Shown piece by piece: positions 33,745 through 43,890 of a stretch of 43,890 bases of DNA. The translations under genes were made by a program, and so were the position numbers. Numbering within the stretch: the stretch's first letter is position 1; each line of letters opens with the position of its first letter. The stretch is taken from NCBI GenBank assembly GCA_009103225.1, contig RHPI01001037.1:1749902-1793791 (forward strand), given 5' to 3'. Source of the stretch: Chlorokybus atmophyticus (taxonomy: Eukaryota; Streptophyta; Chlorokybophyceae; Chlorokybales; Chlorokybaceae). A model generated the notes under the pieces. That model was given only the letters and a program-made list of their open reading frames with translations. It searched no databases and was not told where the DNA came from.

Positions 33745-36700
33745 GCGGTGTTACGGCAATACGATGCCAGCCTCCTGTATGAGAGACGCACCCGCTACGA
33801 TAAGCTGCGCGCTGATCTGCGCACTGGCAGGCTCAGCGTCATGCTCGAGTTTGTGAGTAGACTGTGTTGGTTCACTATTGCCTGATTGTTCGATGGTGTC
33901 ATGACCTTATCCATTGCAACAGGTATCCTTCATTGCCTCGTTCGTTGCACTGGTGCTGTTCGTCATGTCTACATACTACATGACCACCCCCAAGTGGATG
34001 TCTGTGCTCGAAACCGTCATTGGCGTCCTTTTTCTTGTGGACTATTTGCTAAGGCTGTTCAGGTATACTGCTTGCTTGTGTTAGCGCTGCAAAGAAATAT
34101 CTTATACCAATGTTACTTGTTTGTTTAGGGCGGACCCAAGACCCGCCTACATACTCAGTTCACAAGGATGGTTGGACCTGGTGACCGTTCTACCGCTCTT
34201 TCTGTCCCTTTTCAATTCTCTCTTCCTGAGGTATATGACATGCTCATAGGTTGACATCTTGTAGTCAGGCACTCACGTGTATGACCAGTCTGTTGCTGCA
34301 GGGGATTTGCACTGATAAGATTGAGCTCTTCACTCCCACGAATGTTGACGCTCATGCGCACGGCAAGGTATCAAAGCGGTGAGTCCATCACCTTCTATGG
34401 TCATCCAACATATCTGTATTGCTTTGCAGGGCCTTCCGTGTTTTCAGCTTTGCAGGCAGCAGCGTCACAACCAACGCCTCCCTGGAGCGCCAGAAGTGGC
34501 TTCTTATTGCGTCGGTTGTGTCCATTGGTAAGCTTCATGTTGAACGTCAACAAAGGCACGCGTTTGCAAAACTGAATTATTCAACGCTTCTCCTGCAGTG
34601 TTTGTCACTGCTGCAATCTTCCAGCAACTACAGCGAGCCTTCCCCGTATGCAAACCTGCAACTTCTCTTACGTCTCATGTATTCGCCCCCATGTCTTTGT
34701 GTTTGACTTGTAGCATGTGCAGCCTGAGGGATCAACATGCTGGCAAGCCAAACAGAACGACACAATGTATACGACTTTGCCACTGCAGCAAGCCAAAGAG
34801 TTGGGCCTAAATGGCCACATGGAGATTGACCAATGCATATCATTCACGGAAGCTGTGTACTTTGTCATCGTCACGGTGAGATGCTTATGATGCAGTGCTG
34901 ATTGTGCATGTTTACCTGGTCACAGTCATCACCAAACGAGCCCCTCGCAGATGTCAACAGTTGGCTATGGAGATTTTGTACCATACAATGTGTGGTCGCG
35001 GCTGCTTGTGTCAGTGGCCATACTTGCATTTGTCATCATTGTGCCCGTGCGCATCACAAAACTGATTGAGATCCGAAACCAAAAGTAAGCTTTCTTATCC
35101 CTGTGTGGCATCAATGCCTTGCATTGGCTCACCATTTCCAGCTACAATGTAAACATGGGGGTGCAGAGTCTACGGCGGTATGTTCATCCCTGTGAATAAG
35201 AGTCGTTATGTGATACTGTCTGGCGATGTTGGCTACAATGAAGCAAGGACGTACTTGTACGAGCTCTTCTTCCGTTCACACGTGCCATGTACGTACCTGT
35301 GCAACGTTGCCTGCTTGCTGGCATACTGACTACCTACTATCTTCTCTTCTACCGCAGCCAGCAAAATCAAGTCCACTGTAGTGGTCCTACTTATTCCCGC
35401 CAAACCCAGGTAAGAGTCCTTGTCTCCATAACTTGGTGCATGCCACACACATGTTGGTGGTCACGTTGCTGACGCATCCCTTCATGCTGTCAGCTTGGAC
35501 ATGCAGCTGCTTCTCAATGCATATAACGGCCAAGTCAAGTACTTTGAAGGTTGCACAACCAACAGGTGCTGATGTCCAAAACGCTGTAAGAGTTGTAAGT
35601 TGATGCCAGTATCCAGCTTGCCAGCAACCATGGCATTCTGCGTGCAGCTCTGATCTGGTAAGGGTCTCTGCGCACAAGGCTGCTGCCATCTTTGTGGTGG
35701 GTTGCCGCACAGCGGCGAGAGCGCGTGAAATGGAAGACTCTATCTCCCTCATGCGCGGCATGGGGTGTCTAGAGCACAGGGGGCGAAACACAATGATCTA
35801 TGTACAGGTACCAGGATGAAACTAACTGACTATGTGTTGTGACACTCACGCAATCACAGCAGGTTGTTCACTCAGTCCACTGCACTGCAGGTTTTTGGAC
35901 CCGACATACTCACAAGCAGTATATGGGGGGCATCGCAGAATGCCATGCATGTAAGCGCATTGCCGAACGAAAAGAGACATGCCACGCAGCCATACCTGTT
36001 ATGTTGCATTTGACACAACTGAAGAGTGTGCAATTATCAGGCTGTGTGTCCAACGGAGATAGGCCTAATGCTCATGGCCCGCAGCTGCTTTGTCAAGGGG
36101 ATCACGCCATTCCTCACCAACCTTTTTGTTTCTGCGGATGATGTGGATTTTACTGAACAGCCTGCCGGCAGGTTCGTGTGATGAGATACGAATATGCAGT
36201 CACTCCTGCGAAACTGACATGTCCATGCAGCTGGCTGGCCGAGTACGTACATGGCATGACCCACAAAGTGTATCCAGTAGTATTCTCGCCCGTACTGCAT
36301 GGCATGCCTTTTCTTGCGGTGAGCTCAACTTCTTAATACAATCTATGTGGATCAACTAACATAACACCGCTTACATAGTTGTCAGCCACTTCGACTTCGC
36401 AGCAACTTTCTGTGGTTGTCACTCTGCACCAAGGCTCCTGAGTGTTACAGCAGCATGTTTGGGCTGACATTTGGGGGCGCAGGTCGCCAACATTCTGTAC
36501 AAGCGGTACTCTGTTGTGCTCTTTGGCCTCGACAGGTATGCACAGCATATGCCGTGTCTCTGCATTGCATCAGAGTATACTTACAAGGGTATCTGTTGGG
36601 TCAGTGCTTCAAGCGGCCATCGCAACATTATCATCAGCCCACTAGACCATATTATTGAGGTGACTATCACTTCTTTGGTTTGCTTGTTTAAGGACACTCA

Positions 36701-39049
36701 CTTTGCGTTTACCGGAGCATGTATGTACAGATGAATTTGCTTGCTGTTTGATGAAGAAATCTGTTGCTGGCAGGGTTCAGACCTTGGCCTCGTCATAGCA
36801 GATAGCCTAAGCAGCGCACAGCGCGCATCTCGCCATCGACCTTCAACAGAGAGCAGTGAGCACTAAATCAAGGCATGCATTCAACTACATGCAACTTGAC
36901 TTACAGTGTTTGGCAGAGATGGGCATGTTGGACAACATTGCTGCGAGCAGAGACGCTAGTTTCAGCGTAGGTGGGGAGAACATTCATGGAGTGTTGGAAT
37001 CGCCAAGAGCAGTGACAAGTGTGGAGGCGAACTGCGTTGAGGCTGCTCAAAGACAGTTTCAGCGGCAGGTGCAGAAAGGCGCCTTGTTGTTCCTTGTTGG
37101 TCATTCGTTGCATGCTCTGTGGTGTTTGACATCACCGGGTATCACTATCACGGTGCACGCCGCATGTGAAGTTATCATTGTGCTGTCATAGCGTAATGAT
37201 GTACGCTTGCAGGAGTCGATACGGCGTGTCGACATACACGACTCACAACTACGGGGCGTCAAGTCCGCACTGGCTAAACACCACGCAGGTGGTTGCTCCT
37301 GAGCGATGTGACACCGCCATTTTGCGCCATTAACTAGTTTAGTCAAGGGCAGCAGTAGCAAAGGGTTAACTTGTTCTTGACTTCAGGTAATGCCACGCCG
37401 GCCGAAACAGCCGCCCGCGTTGCGGAAGTTTCATTACGGTGGCCTCCTGCGCTTAATATGGGACATAGGCCCAGCTACGCCATTATACAGGCCAATGCTG
37501 ACAGTATCCTGAAGGTAGCTGTATGCAATCGCATATGCGCCTGTTTCTGTTGTTTTGTTTTTGTTTTTGTTGTTGGGAAGGGGGATGGGACGTACTCACT
37601 GAATCAATGTGTTGTTGCTCAGCATCTGACCGACCATTCGTGCTCCGTGGTGGACTTCAACGATCACATCCTGATTGCGTGCGAGGGTGCAAACCCAGAC
37701 TTGTTCTACTTGATGGGTCACTTGCGGTCGCACCGCGCACCACAAAAGAAGATCGTGTTGCTGCAACCAGAGGTAAATCAAGCGAGATATGTTGCTAATG
37801 CTGGCGAATGAGTGTATTGTAGAAGCTGATGATTACCATCAACACTTAGGTGCCAACTCTAGAGCAATGGGGTTGCTTGGGCGTCCACGCAGATGTGTTC
37901 TACATCTGGTGAGCTTTGACTCATGTTTGCTTCTTACCTGTGCATGCAGTAGCAGTAAAGATGAAAACCCACAATCGCATGCAGTGGCTCTTCCAAGGAT
38001 GCAAGGGACCTTGCGCGTGCTGGTGCTGCGTACGCACATTCTGTAGTGTTTCCTTCCAGGCCGGATCAGTACGTACACATAACACCTCTGTACACACAGT
38101 CCGCTGATTATGACCTGATGTGCTGCCATGGGAGCGCAGCAATGCGGGTGGAGAGTTGGATGTCTTTGGTGCTGATGCGGACGTAATACAAGCGGTGTGG
38201 GCGGCTGAGAAGGTTGTCGGAGTCAGTCCCCACAGGATTCAGCTGCAGGTGTGCGTGCACACAGAGCTTGTGTCTGTGTGTGCGTGTGCTCTGCTGTACT
38301 GGGCCTATGGTGATGTTTGCAACAGGTTGAGGATGCATCTGCAATGCACTTGCTCGGGCCGCACGCAAAAGAGAAAGTCAAGTTTCTGAATAAAGCAACC
38401 ACCTTTTCTAAGCCACTCATGGAAAGGTTCCAGACGCTTCCGATATATGCACAGGGAAAGGTGAGTGCATTACGGGTTTCGTTGACCTGTCTGCACATAC
38501 TGATGATAGCAAATATGGTGGCAGGCGTTGTGCACGCCTACACTGGACTTCCTAATGTATCACTCCCTTTTCAATCCCCACACTGTGGAAGTTGTGACGG
38601 AGCTGATACTGGGCTCCAACGAACCCGGCTGCACACCCTGCCTGCTTGATCAAGTCAGTTGTAGGCAGATTGCACGCACGTAACACAGCTGCATACCGCA
38701 TGTTTTACTGGCCGTATGTTACACATTTCAATACTGCACTCCTCACTGTTGACTTTGGTATCGACAGGTTCCAGTGATACTGGAGTGTGTGACTTATGGT
38801 CAGCTGTTTGCCGTCCTGTTAATACAACGCCGCACGCTAGCATTGGGATTGTACCGCGCTGCTCAGCCCAACTCACACGCACCTTACGTTTACACCAATC
38901 CTCCCGCGGAGACGCTCTTGCGCAAAGATGACCTCGTCTACGTCCTTAGGTAGGTGGAAAGCCGTCGGAGTTGATTCTAATTAGTTCATTGCAGCTCTTG
39001 CTGCGGGTACACGCTAGGCTACTCTGTAAATGGTAGGTTTCATATTTAG
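33745..39049 (+). CDS. BK/Slo-like potassium channel with tandem RCK domains
   Basis: Voltage- and ligand-gated K+ channel of the Slo/BK type. First secure exons are 33745-33852, 33923-34062 (S1-S2, YYMTTPKWMSVLETVIGVLF), 34129-34230 (S3, GWLDLVTVLPLFLSLFN), 34303-34367 and 34430-34527 (S4, PRMLTLMRTARAFRVFSF with spaced Arg), then S5, a turret, and 34951-35084 with the selectivity filter MSTVGYGDF and S6. RCK1 follows (SRYVILSGDVGYNEARTYL, VVVLLIPAKP, IGLMLMARSCFVKGITPFL, YVHGMTHKVYPVVFSP). RCK2 includes VVDFNDHILIACEGANPDLF, VPTLEQWGCLGVHADVFYIW and FLMYHSLFNPHTVEVVTE. The exon 38768-38949 carries YVYTNPPAETLLRKDDLVYV, the family's C-terminal block, and the following exon stops TAG at 39047-39049. 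No acidic calcium-bowl run was seen, so the gating ligand is unknown. The 5' end is unresolved, and downstream coding-like sequence at 39244 might be extra C-terminal exons. Confidence 0.92.
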
Positions 39050-39243
39050 GAGTTGATTGCGCTTCTCTTCATACAACATTGGTGACCACTTCAAGGCTGA
39101 CCATAACAAAACCGTACGAGAGACTCGGTGACAGCAGGCTGCTGTAAGCATCGTGAGAAGCTTCAATATCATCAATACATTCTTACCACACTACTATCGT
39201 TGTATTGCATACTCTACACTGAATTGCGCACAAGCAACAACAC

Positions 39244-39690
39244 TTGGAAGCATTTTTGTCTTATATGAAGGAGCGCAGTCTCCCAGGAATTCAACCTGGT
39301 GCCATTTTTACGTGTCCCAAGGCCGACTCAATTACCAGAGGCAATTCGTCTGTGCCGCATGCTACTGCTCTGGGCGCAGCTAAGCCATACACAAGCAACC
39401 ATTATCCTAGTCAATGCGAGCATCATGGGTATCGGGTGCCGATGGTAATACCCACATGTGCATATGCGCATGGGGCGAGGGCGGGGTGCTTGCGCTATCT
39501 GCAAATTGCTCAGGTCAGGAAGTTACGGTCATCATGCATGACAACTGGAGACTGCAACTGTTCTCTCTCGCCGGGACCCGCACACATCATGGTTACTCAC
39601 AAAGTAACCATGAAGTTCATGACAACAAGCTGGCGTTGTCCTTGCTGGGACGCAAAGATATCAGCCAGCCGCATGCATCAGCCTGAGTGA
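39244..39690 (+). other. Coding-like exons downstream of the channel
   Basis: A plus-strand frame reads LEAFLSYMKERSLPGIQPGA and continues to GYRVPM before a GTAATA donor. A second protein-like stretch after an acceptor near 39512 (HDNWRLQLFSLAGTRTHHGY) is in a different frame and ends in a stop near 39686. Composition is protein-like. These may be alternative C-terminal exons of the BK-like channel or a small separate gene. The phases do not join cleanly, so the link is unproven. Confidence 0.35.
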
Positions 39691-41869
39691 GTACAGTGTG
39701 CGCTACTGCAGGTGCCCTATTCATGGTGTGACTTCAAGCCAGCTGAAATTTAGCCTAAATGTGATCACCAGCTTGGCATTGTGAGCTCTGATACTTTGCT
39801 GTGTAGTCCTCGGTTTCAAGTTTCGTGCTTGCTACAACTCTGCAGCATTGGTATCTCCATGTCCCTTCCCTTTGCCTCTTCTCTTTGCATCAGCCGCTTC
39901 ACCGCCGCAACCTTGTCCATGGTGAAGCAGCCAGCACTCAACTCGAGTTGCTCCTGCGATCGTTGGAGTGTGTATACACATGGAAATGTGTACATACTCA
40001 AACGCACCTTAAACCAGCTTACTGCAACCATACTTGCCAGGCACAAGGCACCCCTGGCAGTGATAGGTCTAGCAGGTGCCCCATGCACGCAAGCTGCACC
40101 TCCTGCAATCTCCTTCGAAGAGTTAAACAAAGCGCACGCACTCCAGCCATGCAGAGTAGTAAAGGTACCAGACAAGTGTCGGAGAGTGATACGCACAGGG
40201 TGGTCTGATGCCCTGGCACACACCGAGAGTAGCTGCTTTCCATGGTCAAGTTCCTCTGATGCACGTTAAATACGCTGTAAGCATCGCTGCAAGGCTTTCG
40301 CCCTACTGTGGTTCTGTACAGCGCACAGTCTGCACAAGCCTCAGACACACTACAGCAAGTTGATGTAGTGTTCAGTAGTACTGATGCTGAGGGCATATCC
40401 GCATGCACATCTTGTGAGGTGAAGGTTTCATCAGCGTCTTTCCTTGCATTGTTTCAACGCACGTACGAGTGAACTCTGGTTAAATACTATGTGCAGCGAG
40501 CTGACCACCACCTGCCTCATTGATGGTCAATGAGTAATAACCGCACATGGCTGGCATCTCGCGTGTCTCTTGATGGAGGCTTGGTGCACATTGTCACAGT
40601 TGCTGTCACAATCTCACACGTGTGCATGCAAGCATACGTGCATGTGTATGCATGGGCTCCTTGCCATGATGAGTAGTCCAATCTGATACGAGGCGTGCCT
40701 GAGGGGCGGCTGCGTCATCGCGAATCTCTTGATGCTGTTGGCCTCCATGTGTATCAAGAGATGCGATGCAGGGTTTTGCCAATATACATACAACGTGGCG
40801 TGCAATGGCGCATGCATGTGTACAGAGGACTCAAGGCATATAGCCCTGGGTGCGCGTGTGTGCATGTGCGTAACTAATGAAGTCTCTCTCCCTTCCCTTC
40901 GTCCCTCATTTGACTTCCATGACTTCTGAGTTTCTTGCAGTAAGATGAGGTCATCGACCAGTCTGCATCACGTCAGCCTGCTGTGGCGGAATCAGCGATG
41001 CCTTTCAGGGCGAGTGGCAACTTGTCACTCACAAACGCAACCTACGTGATACGAGTGGCTCTGTGTACATAAATCCAAGATGGGATTGTGCTGCTATGCT
41101 TGCTGTGATGCAACCATAACAGTCACAACTTTGCTATCTTAGTTGGCAGTTTGAAATGAGCTTGAAAGTAGAACACTTGTGAATGTGGTCTACGCTACTG
41201 CACCGTGTCAACGCGTTGATGCTCAGCAACGTAGACACTGGTGTAACACACTGCCGTCGGTCTGTGGCGACAACTGTTGCGCATTGCATGCTTTAGGTCA
41301 ACATCGCATGCGTTGAAGTTGCTGCTCTTGGTGTTCGATAAGAGGAAAGCGCTTCCGTTTGCAGCTGTCACTGGTGTCGATGATGCGGCTCGTGACCATA
41401 TAGTTGGGTGAGTCCGGGGAGGTCAGCTAAATCAACTCACATGTCGGTGCTCAACATCTCCAACATTTCTACAACTGCAGCTGTACACAGTTGCGTGCAG
41501 GTAACTGCTTGTACATGTATGCATGTCTGACGGGGTAGCCTTTGGGTAGGTAGAGCGCTAGTGTTGAGAGTAGTGAGCAGAGACATGCGGTATGGCATAA
41601 CCCGGGTGGTGGTGGTGTTGTTGCTTGTGTATTTGTATCATATTTGTATAATAAATAGATTGCAGGGATTGTTGCATGCATGAGAGTGTGACACACACAT
41701 GCATGAGCAGTCTACTCACCACACCATGAAGCACTCTCATTGACTGTGTTGTGTTGATGATTGCATGGTATGCCATTACAGCAGAGTGTCTAAGCATGCG
41801 TAACAGCCCTGCGCATATTCTGTACACAGCGTACACTGCAAAACCGTAACTGATAAAAATACTTGCGTC
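39691..41869. other. Gene-poor region, no supported gene
   Basis: Overlapping open frames of 130-160 codons occur on both strands at 39780-40410, but neither shows a domain or splice pattern and they overlap each other. The remainder is rich in TGCATG words, including a GTGCATGCAAGCATACGTGC stretch near 40620. It includes the 3' flank of the coiled-coil gene. Confidence 0.45.
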
Positions 41870-43721
41870 CTACTCAGTGCGTGCATCACGGACATCGGGT
41901 GTCTGCGGCGATGTCGGCATCCGCTCCTGTGCCTGCGAAGGCGAAGCCGGAGGCGTCACTTCTTCTTTTTCATCTTGCTTAGGGCCAGAGTCATGATCAT
42001 CATGTACAACAACTGTGCTCTGCCTTTGTTGTTGGACATTCTCGCTGCCTCCCCCGACACATGCCATGGATATCCGTGAGATGGCGCTGGCGATATCCTT
42101 GCTGGCCGCGCAAATATCAGCCTGCCGGAGCCGCATCTGCGACATCTTTTCTCTGAGAGTAATTACTTCACGCAGATGCGCTCTTTCCCTTAGCTTCGCC
42201 TCAGTGTTTTCTGCTCTTAGTGCTTCTGCCTCTAATACTTTTCGGTCAAGCTGAGCCCTTAGCATGGCGCTCGCCTGATGCTGCTGCTGGATATCGCCCT
42301 GCAGAGCAGATATCTCTCTCACCTTGTCTTGCACTTCGTGCGTCAATCGCTCCACCTCAGCAGACTTCTCGAGCAACAGACTCCTTACAGCATTCAGCTC
42401 CTGCACACAGACTTCAGTTGCAAGGACTCTCTCTCTCTCTCTCTGTTGTAAGGACTCTCTCTCTCTGTCTCTCTCTCGCTCTCTTCTACACACACACGGA
42501 CAGAAGCGGAGTTTACTCTTGCGTTTCACAAACTAACAACTTGCCTCTGTGGTTGCCGACGCAAGTGCGTGAAGGCTTTTTATGTGCTCCTGCGCTTGCT
42601 GTAGCCCCTGCATAAGCACTGCCTGCACGGCAAATGCAGCACACACTTAGACAGAAAGCCAATCTTGATGCGCAGATTCTTGTAATGTACACATACACGC
42701 ATCCTACATACGTGTGCACATACCAGGTCGTGTTCGGCACGGTCGCGCTCCTTGTTGATCTTCTCCATACCAGACCTGATGCAGCTGAGGCTCGCTTCCA
42801 AGTCTGACGCCGCTTTGTGGGCGTGCTGCAGCTTCTTCTCTGCAAACACAACATATAACAACATGACCTCAGGCTGACAGTGCTCTGCATTGTGTGTGTC
42901 TCAACAGGAATCAAGGGTACTCCTGCTGAAGTATTGCATGCATGCATGCATGTGGTGTGAGCTGTGTAACAACGTGATCAGCAATCCACTTGTGTCTGTC
43001 TTGCCAGAACAGGTGACCTGCTTCTTGCGCAGTGCGCATGGCCGTCTCTGCTGAGCTTATTGCCTTGTCCGCACGCTCACGCTGTGTGTGTGAGACACAC
43101 AACAATCAGCAGCAAGCCTATCGTCTCTCTAACGTGTTGGTGTTACAGAAGCGATTTCTTAGTGACTACTTCAACAACACAAGTCGCATCACCAGCTGCT
43201 GTCAAATGCCTCGCATGCATGTTGGGCTGAGTGTCTTACAGGCATGCATGCATGTATGCATGTTGACCTGCATGCATATCTGCATGCATGCCAACTTGCC
43301 TCGGCGGCGGCCTCCATCCTGGCGGCCTCCCTGGCCTCCTCCGCGTCGTCCCTCTCCTTCCCCGTCTGGTTCAGTAGGCCCCGCAGCTGTCGGCTCTCCT
43401 CCGCCAGGGCCTCCCTGCGCTCCTCCGCCTCCGCCGCCAGCCTGTCGTTGTACTTGTCACTGTCAGCATGGGCAGAGAGAGAGAGAGGCACTCATCACCA
43501 TGTACATGTGCTTGCCTTCTGGCGGCGTGGGCGGCGGCGTCGTTGCTGCGGGCGGCCGCCTGCGCCTCCTTCAGCTGCTGACGGAGGTTGTTGGTGATGA
43601 GACTGTGGTTGAGGTTGTTGCTCGTGCCGGCAACCATCACACCGCCACCAACTGACGCCCAAAAGCGGCCAAGTACCACTGTGCATGCGTTTATGACAGT
43701 GGAAGCAAGCTGCAGTGCCAT
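41870..43721 (-). CDS. Long coiled-coil protein, unknown function
   Basis: Six exons join in phase to about 384 residues: 43721-43516, 43459-43300, 43081-43018, 42839-42724, 42622-42545 and 42400-41870, ending TAG. Nearly the whole length after residue 45 is heptad-patterned and highly charged (NNLRQQLKEAQAAARSNDAA, EAEERREALAEESRQLRGLL, ERERADKAISSAETAM-type, LHALASATTEELNAVRSLLL, LRENT-like EALRAENTEAKLRERAHLRE). The last 60 residues are acidic and proline-rich (KQDEKEEVTPPASPSQAQER), likely disordered and phosphorylated. It suggests a structural, basal-body/flagellar or tethering role, but no family is recognised. Three of the five introns use GC donors (43515, 43299, 42544). The start at 43721 is the first ATG of the frame; the gene may extend further upstream because an acceptor-like GCACAG lies near 43681. 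Confidence 0.75.
42401..42544 (-). other. GC-AG intron containing a CT/GA microsatellite
   Basis: The donor is GAG|GCAAGT and the acceptor GTGTGCAG. Joining gives ASATTE then ELNAVR in phase 0. The intron contains two related GA-rich tracts (about 42425-42483, CTCTCT on the plus strand) that by chance stay open and read as an Arg-Glu repeat. Confidence 0.75.
42425..42483. repeat. CT microsatellite, two related blocks
   Basis: Two blocks beginning AAGGACTCTCTCTCTCTCTC and AAGGACTCTCTCTCTGTCTC stand in tandem. They are simple repeats inside an intron of the coiled-coil gene. Confidence 0.85.
43082..43299 (-). other. GC-AG intron in the coiled-coil gene
   Basis: The donor is GAG|GCAAGT and the acceptor ACACACAG. 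Phase 0 joining fuses MEAAAE with RERADKA and keeps the heptad helix going. The intron holds a TGCATGCA-rich palindromic tract at about 43241-43292. Confidence 0.75.
43241..43292. repeat. TGCATGCA-rich palindromic tract
   Basis: GGCATGCATGCATGTATGCA is followed, after a short TTGACC spacer, by TGCATGCATATCTGCATGCA. The tract is nearly self-complementary and lies inside an intron. The word TGCATGCA is frequent across the window. Confidence 0.7.
43460..43515 (-). other. Short (56-nt) GC-AG intron in the coiled-coil gene
   Basis: The donor is AGAAG|GCAAGC and the acceptor CTGACAG. Joining gives HAARSDKYNDRL in phase. The next GT downstream (ATG|GTGATG) would shift the following exon out of frame, so the GC donor is favoured. 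Confidence 0.7.
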
Positions 43722-43890
43722 CCTCGATGTGATATGGCTAATTATGCATGGGATACTAGCAGCAACTTTAGCAACTTACGCCACTCCTACAACCGCACAA
43801 CAGGCAGGCAGCAGTTCACCACACCGACTTCCATTGCGTCATGTAAGCCACATCAGCTAGCGCAGTAATGGGGGTGGGACGTACTCACTG

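Noticed and set aside
39781-40269. 162-codon plus-strand frame and an overlapping 135-codon minus-strand frame
   Set aside because: They overlap each other, neither has recognisable motifs, and neither has convincing splice signals.
42401-42544. Arg-Glu repeat protein segment (RERERDRERE) at the start of the long minus-strand frame
   Set aside because: It is translated microsatellite inside a GC-AG intron. Splicing to the GTGTGCAG acceptor gives a phase-consistent coiled coil without it.
1-43890. CRISPR array, bacterial operon or defence island
   Set aside because: No regularly spaced repeats and no Shine-Dalgarno-led genes were seen. Spliceosomal introns throughout show that this is a eukaryotic nuclear sequence.

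Overview
The window is nuclear DNA from an intron-rich eukaryote, most likely a photosynthetic protist such as a green alga. The reasons are spliceosomal introns throughout, a PHT4/ANTR-type plastid anion transporter with a transit-peptide-like N terminus, a plant/fungal/algal-type KUP/HAK/KT potassium transporter, and a BK-like potassium channel. The species cannot be fixed from the sequence. No bacterial operon, CRISPR array or rRNA was seen.

Layout. 1-991: CT microsatellite and a near-perfect 49-nt inverted repeat. 992-5326 (+): complete KUP/HAK/KT transporter in 18 exons. 5327-10293: mostly gene-poor, with an unassigned coding-like stretch on the minus strand. 10294-11384 (+): small coiled-coil protein. 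11523-18979 (-): a decayed mobile-element-like block. It holds a long pseudogene (DUF6589-like domain, then a PIN/FEN-like nuclease domain, then a tesmin/TSO1 CXC motif) followed by a pseudogene joining a Tudor-like domain to a phage-type cytosine-5 DNA methyltransferase. A 524-bp miniature LTR retrotransposon (TRIM) with a 5-bp target duplication interrupts the long pseudogene. 19508-20343 (-): small unassigned gene. 20344-23544: gene-poor. 23545-27611 (-): PHT4/ANTR transporter, 14 exons. 27612-30124: gene-poor, with an assembly join (one N). 30125-32676 (-): TRM1 tRNA dimethyltransferase, 11 exons including a 20-nt microexon. 33745-39049 (+): BK/Slo-like channel. 41870-43721 (-): coiled-coil protein in 6 exons.

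The host genes look like unrelated neighbours, although three of them move ions or anions (KUP, PHT4, BK-like). The most interesting part is the 11.5-19 kb block: an apparent transposon polyprotein beside a chromatin-reader/DNA-methyltransferase fusion, both carrying several inactivating lesions. A second notable point is five GC-AG introns in two genes, each supported by reading phase and, in the KUP gene, by conserved protein sequence across the junction.

Exon boundaries were worked out by hand from splice signals, reading phase and remembered family motifs. No alignment or transcript data were used.
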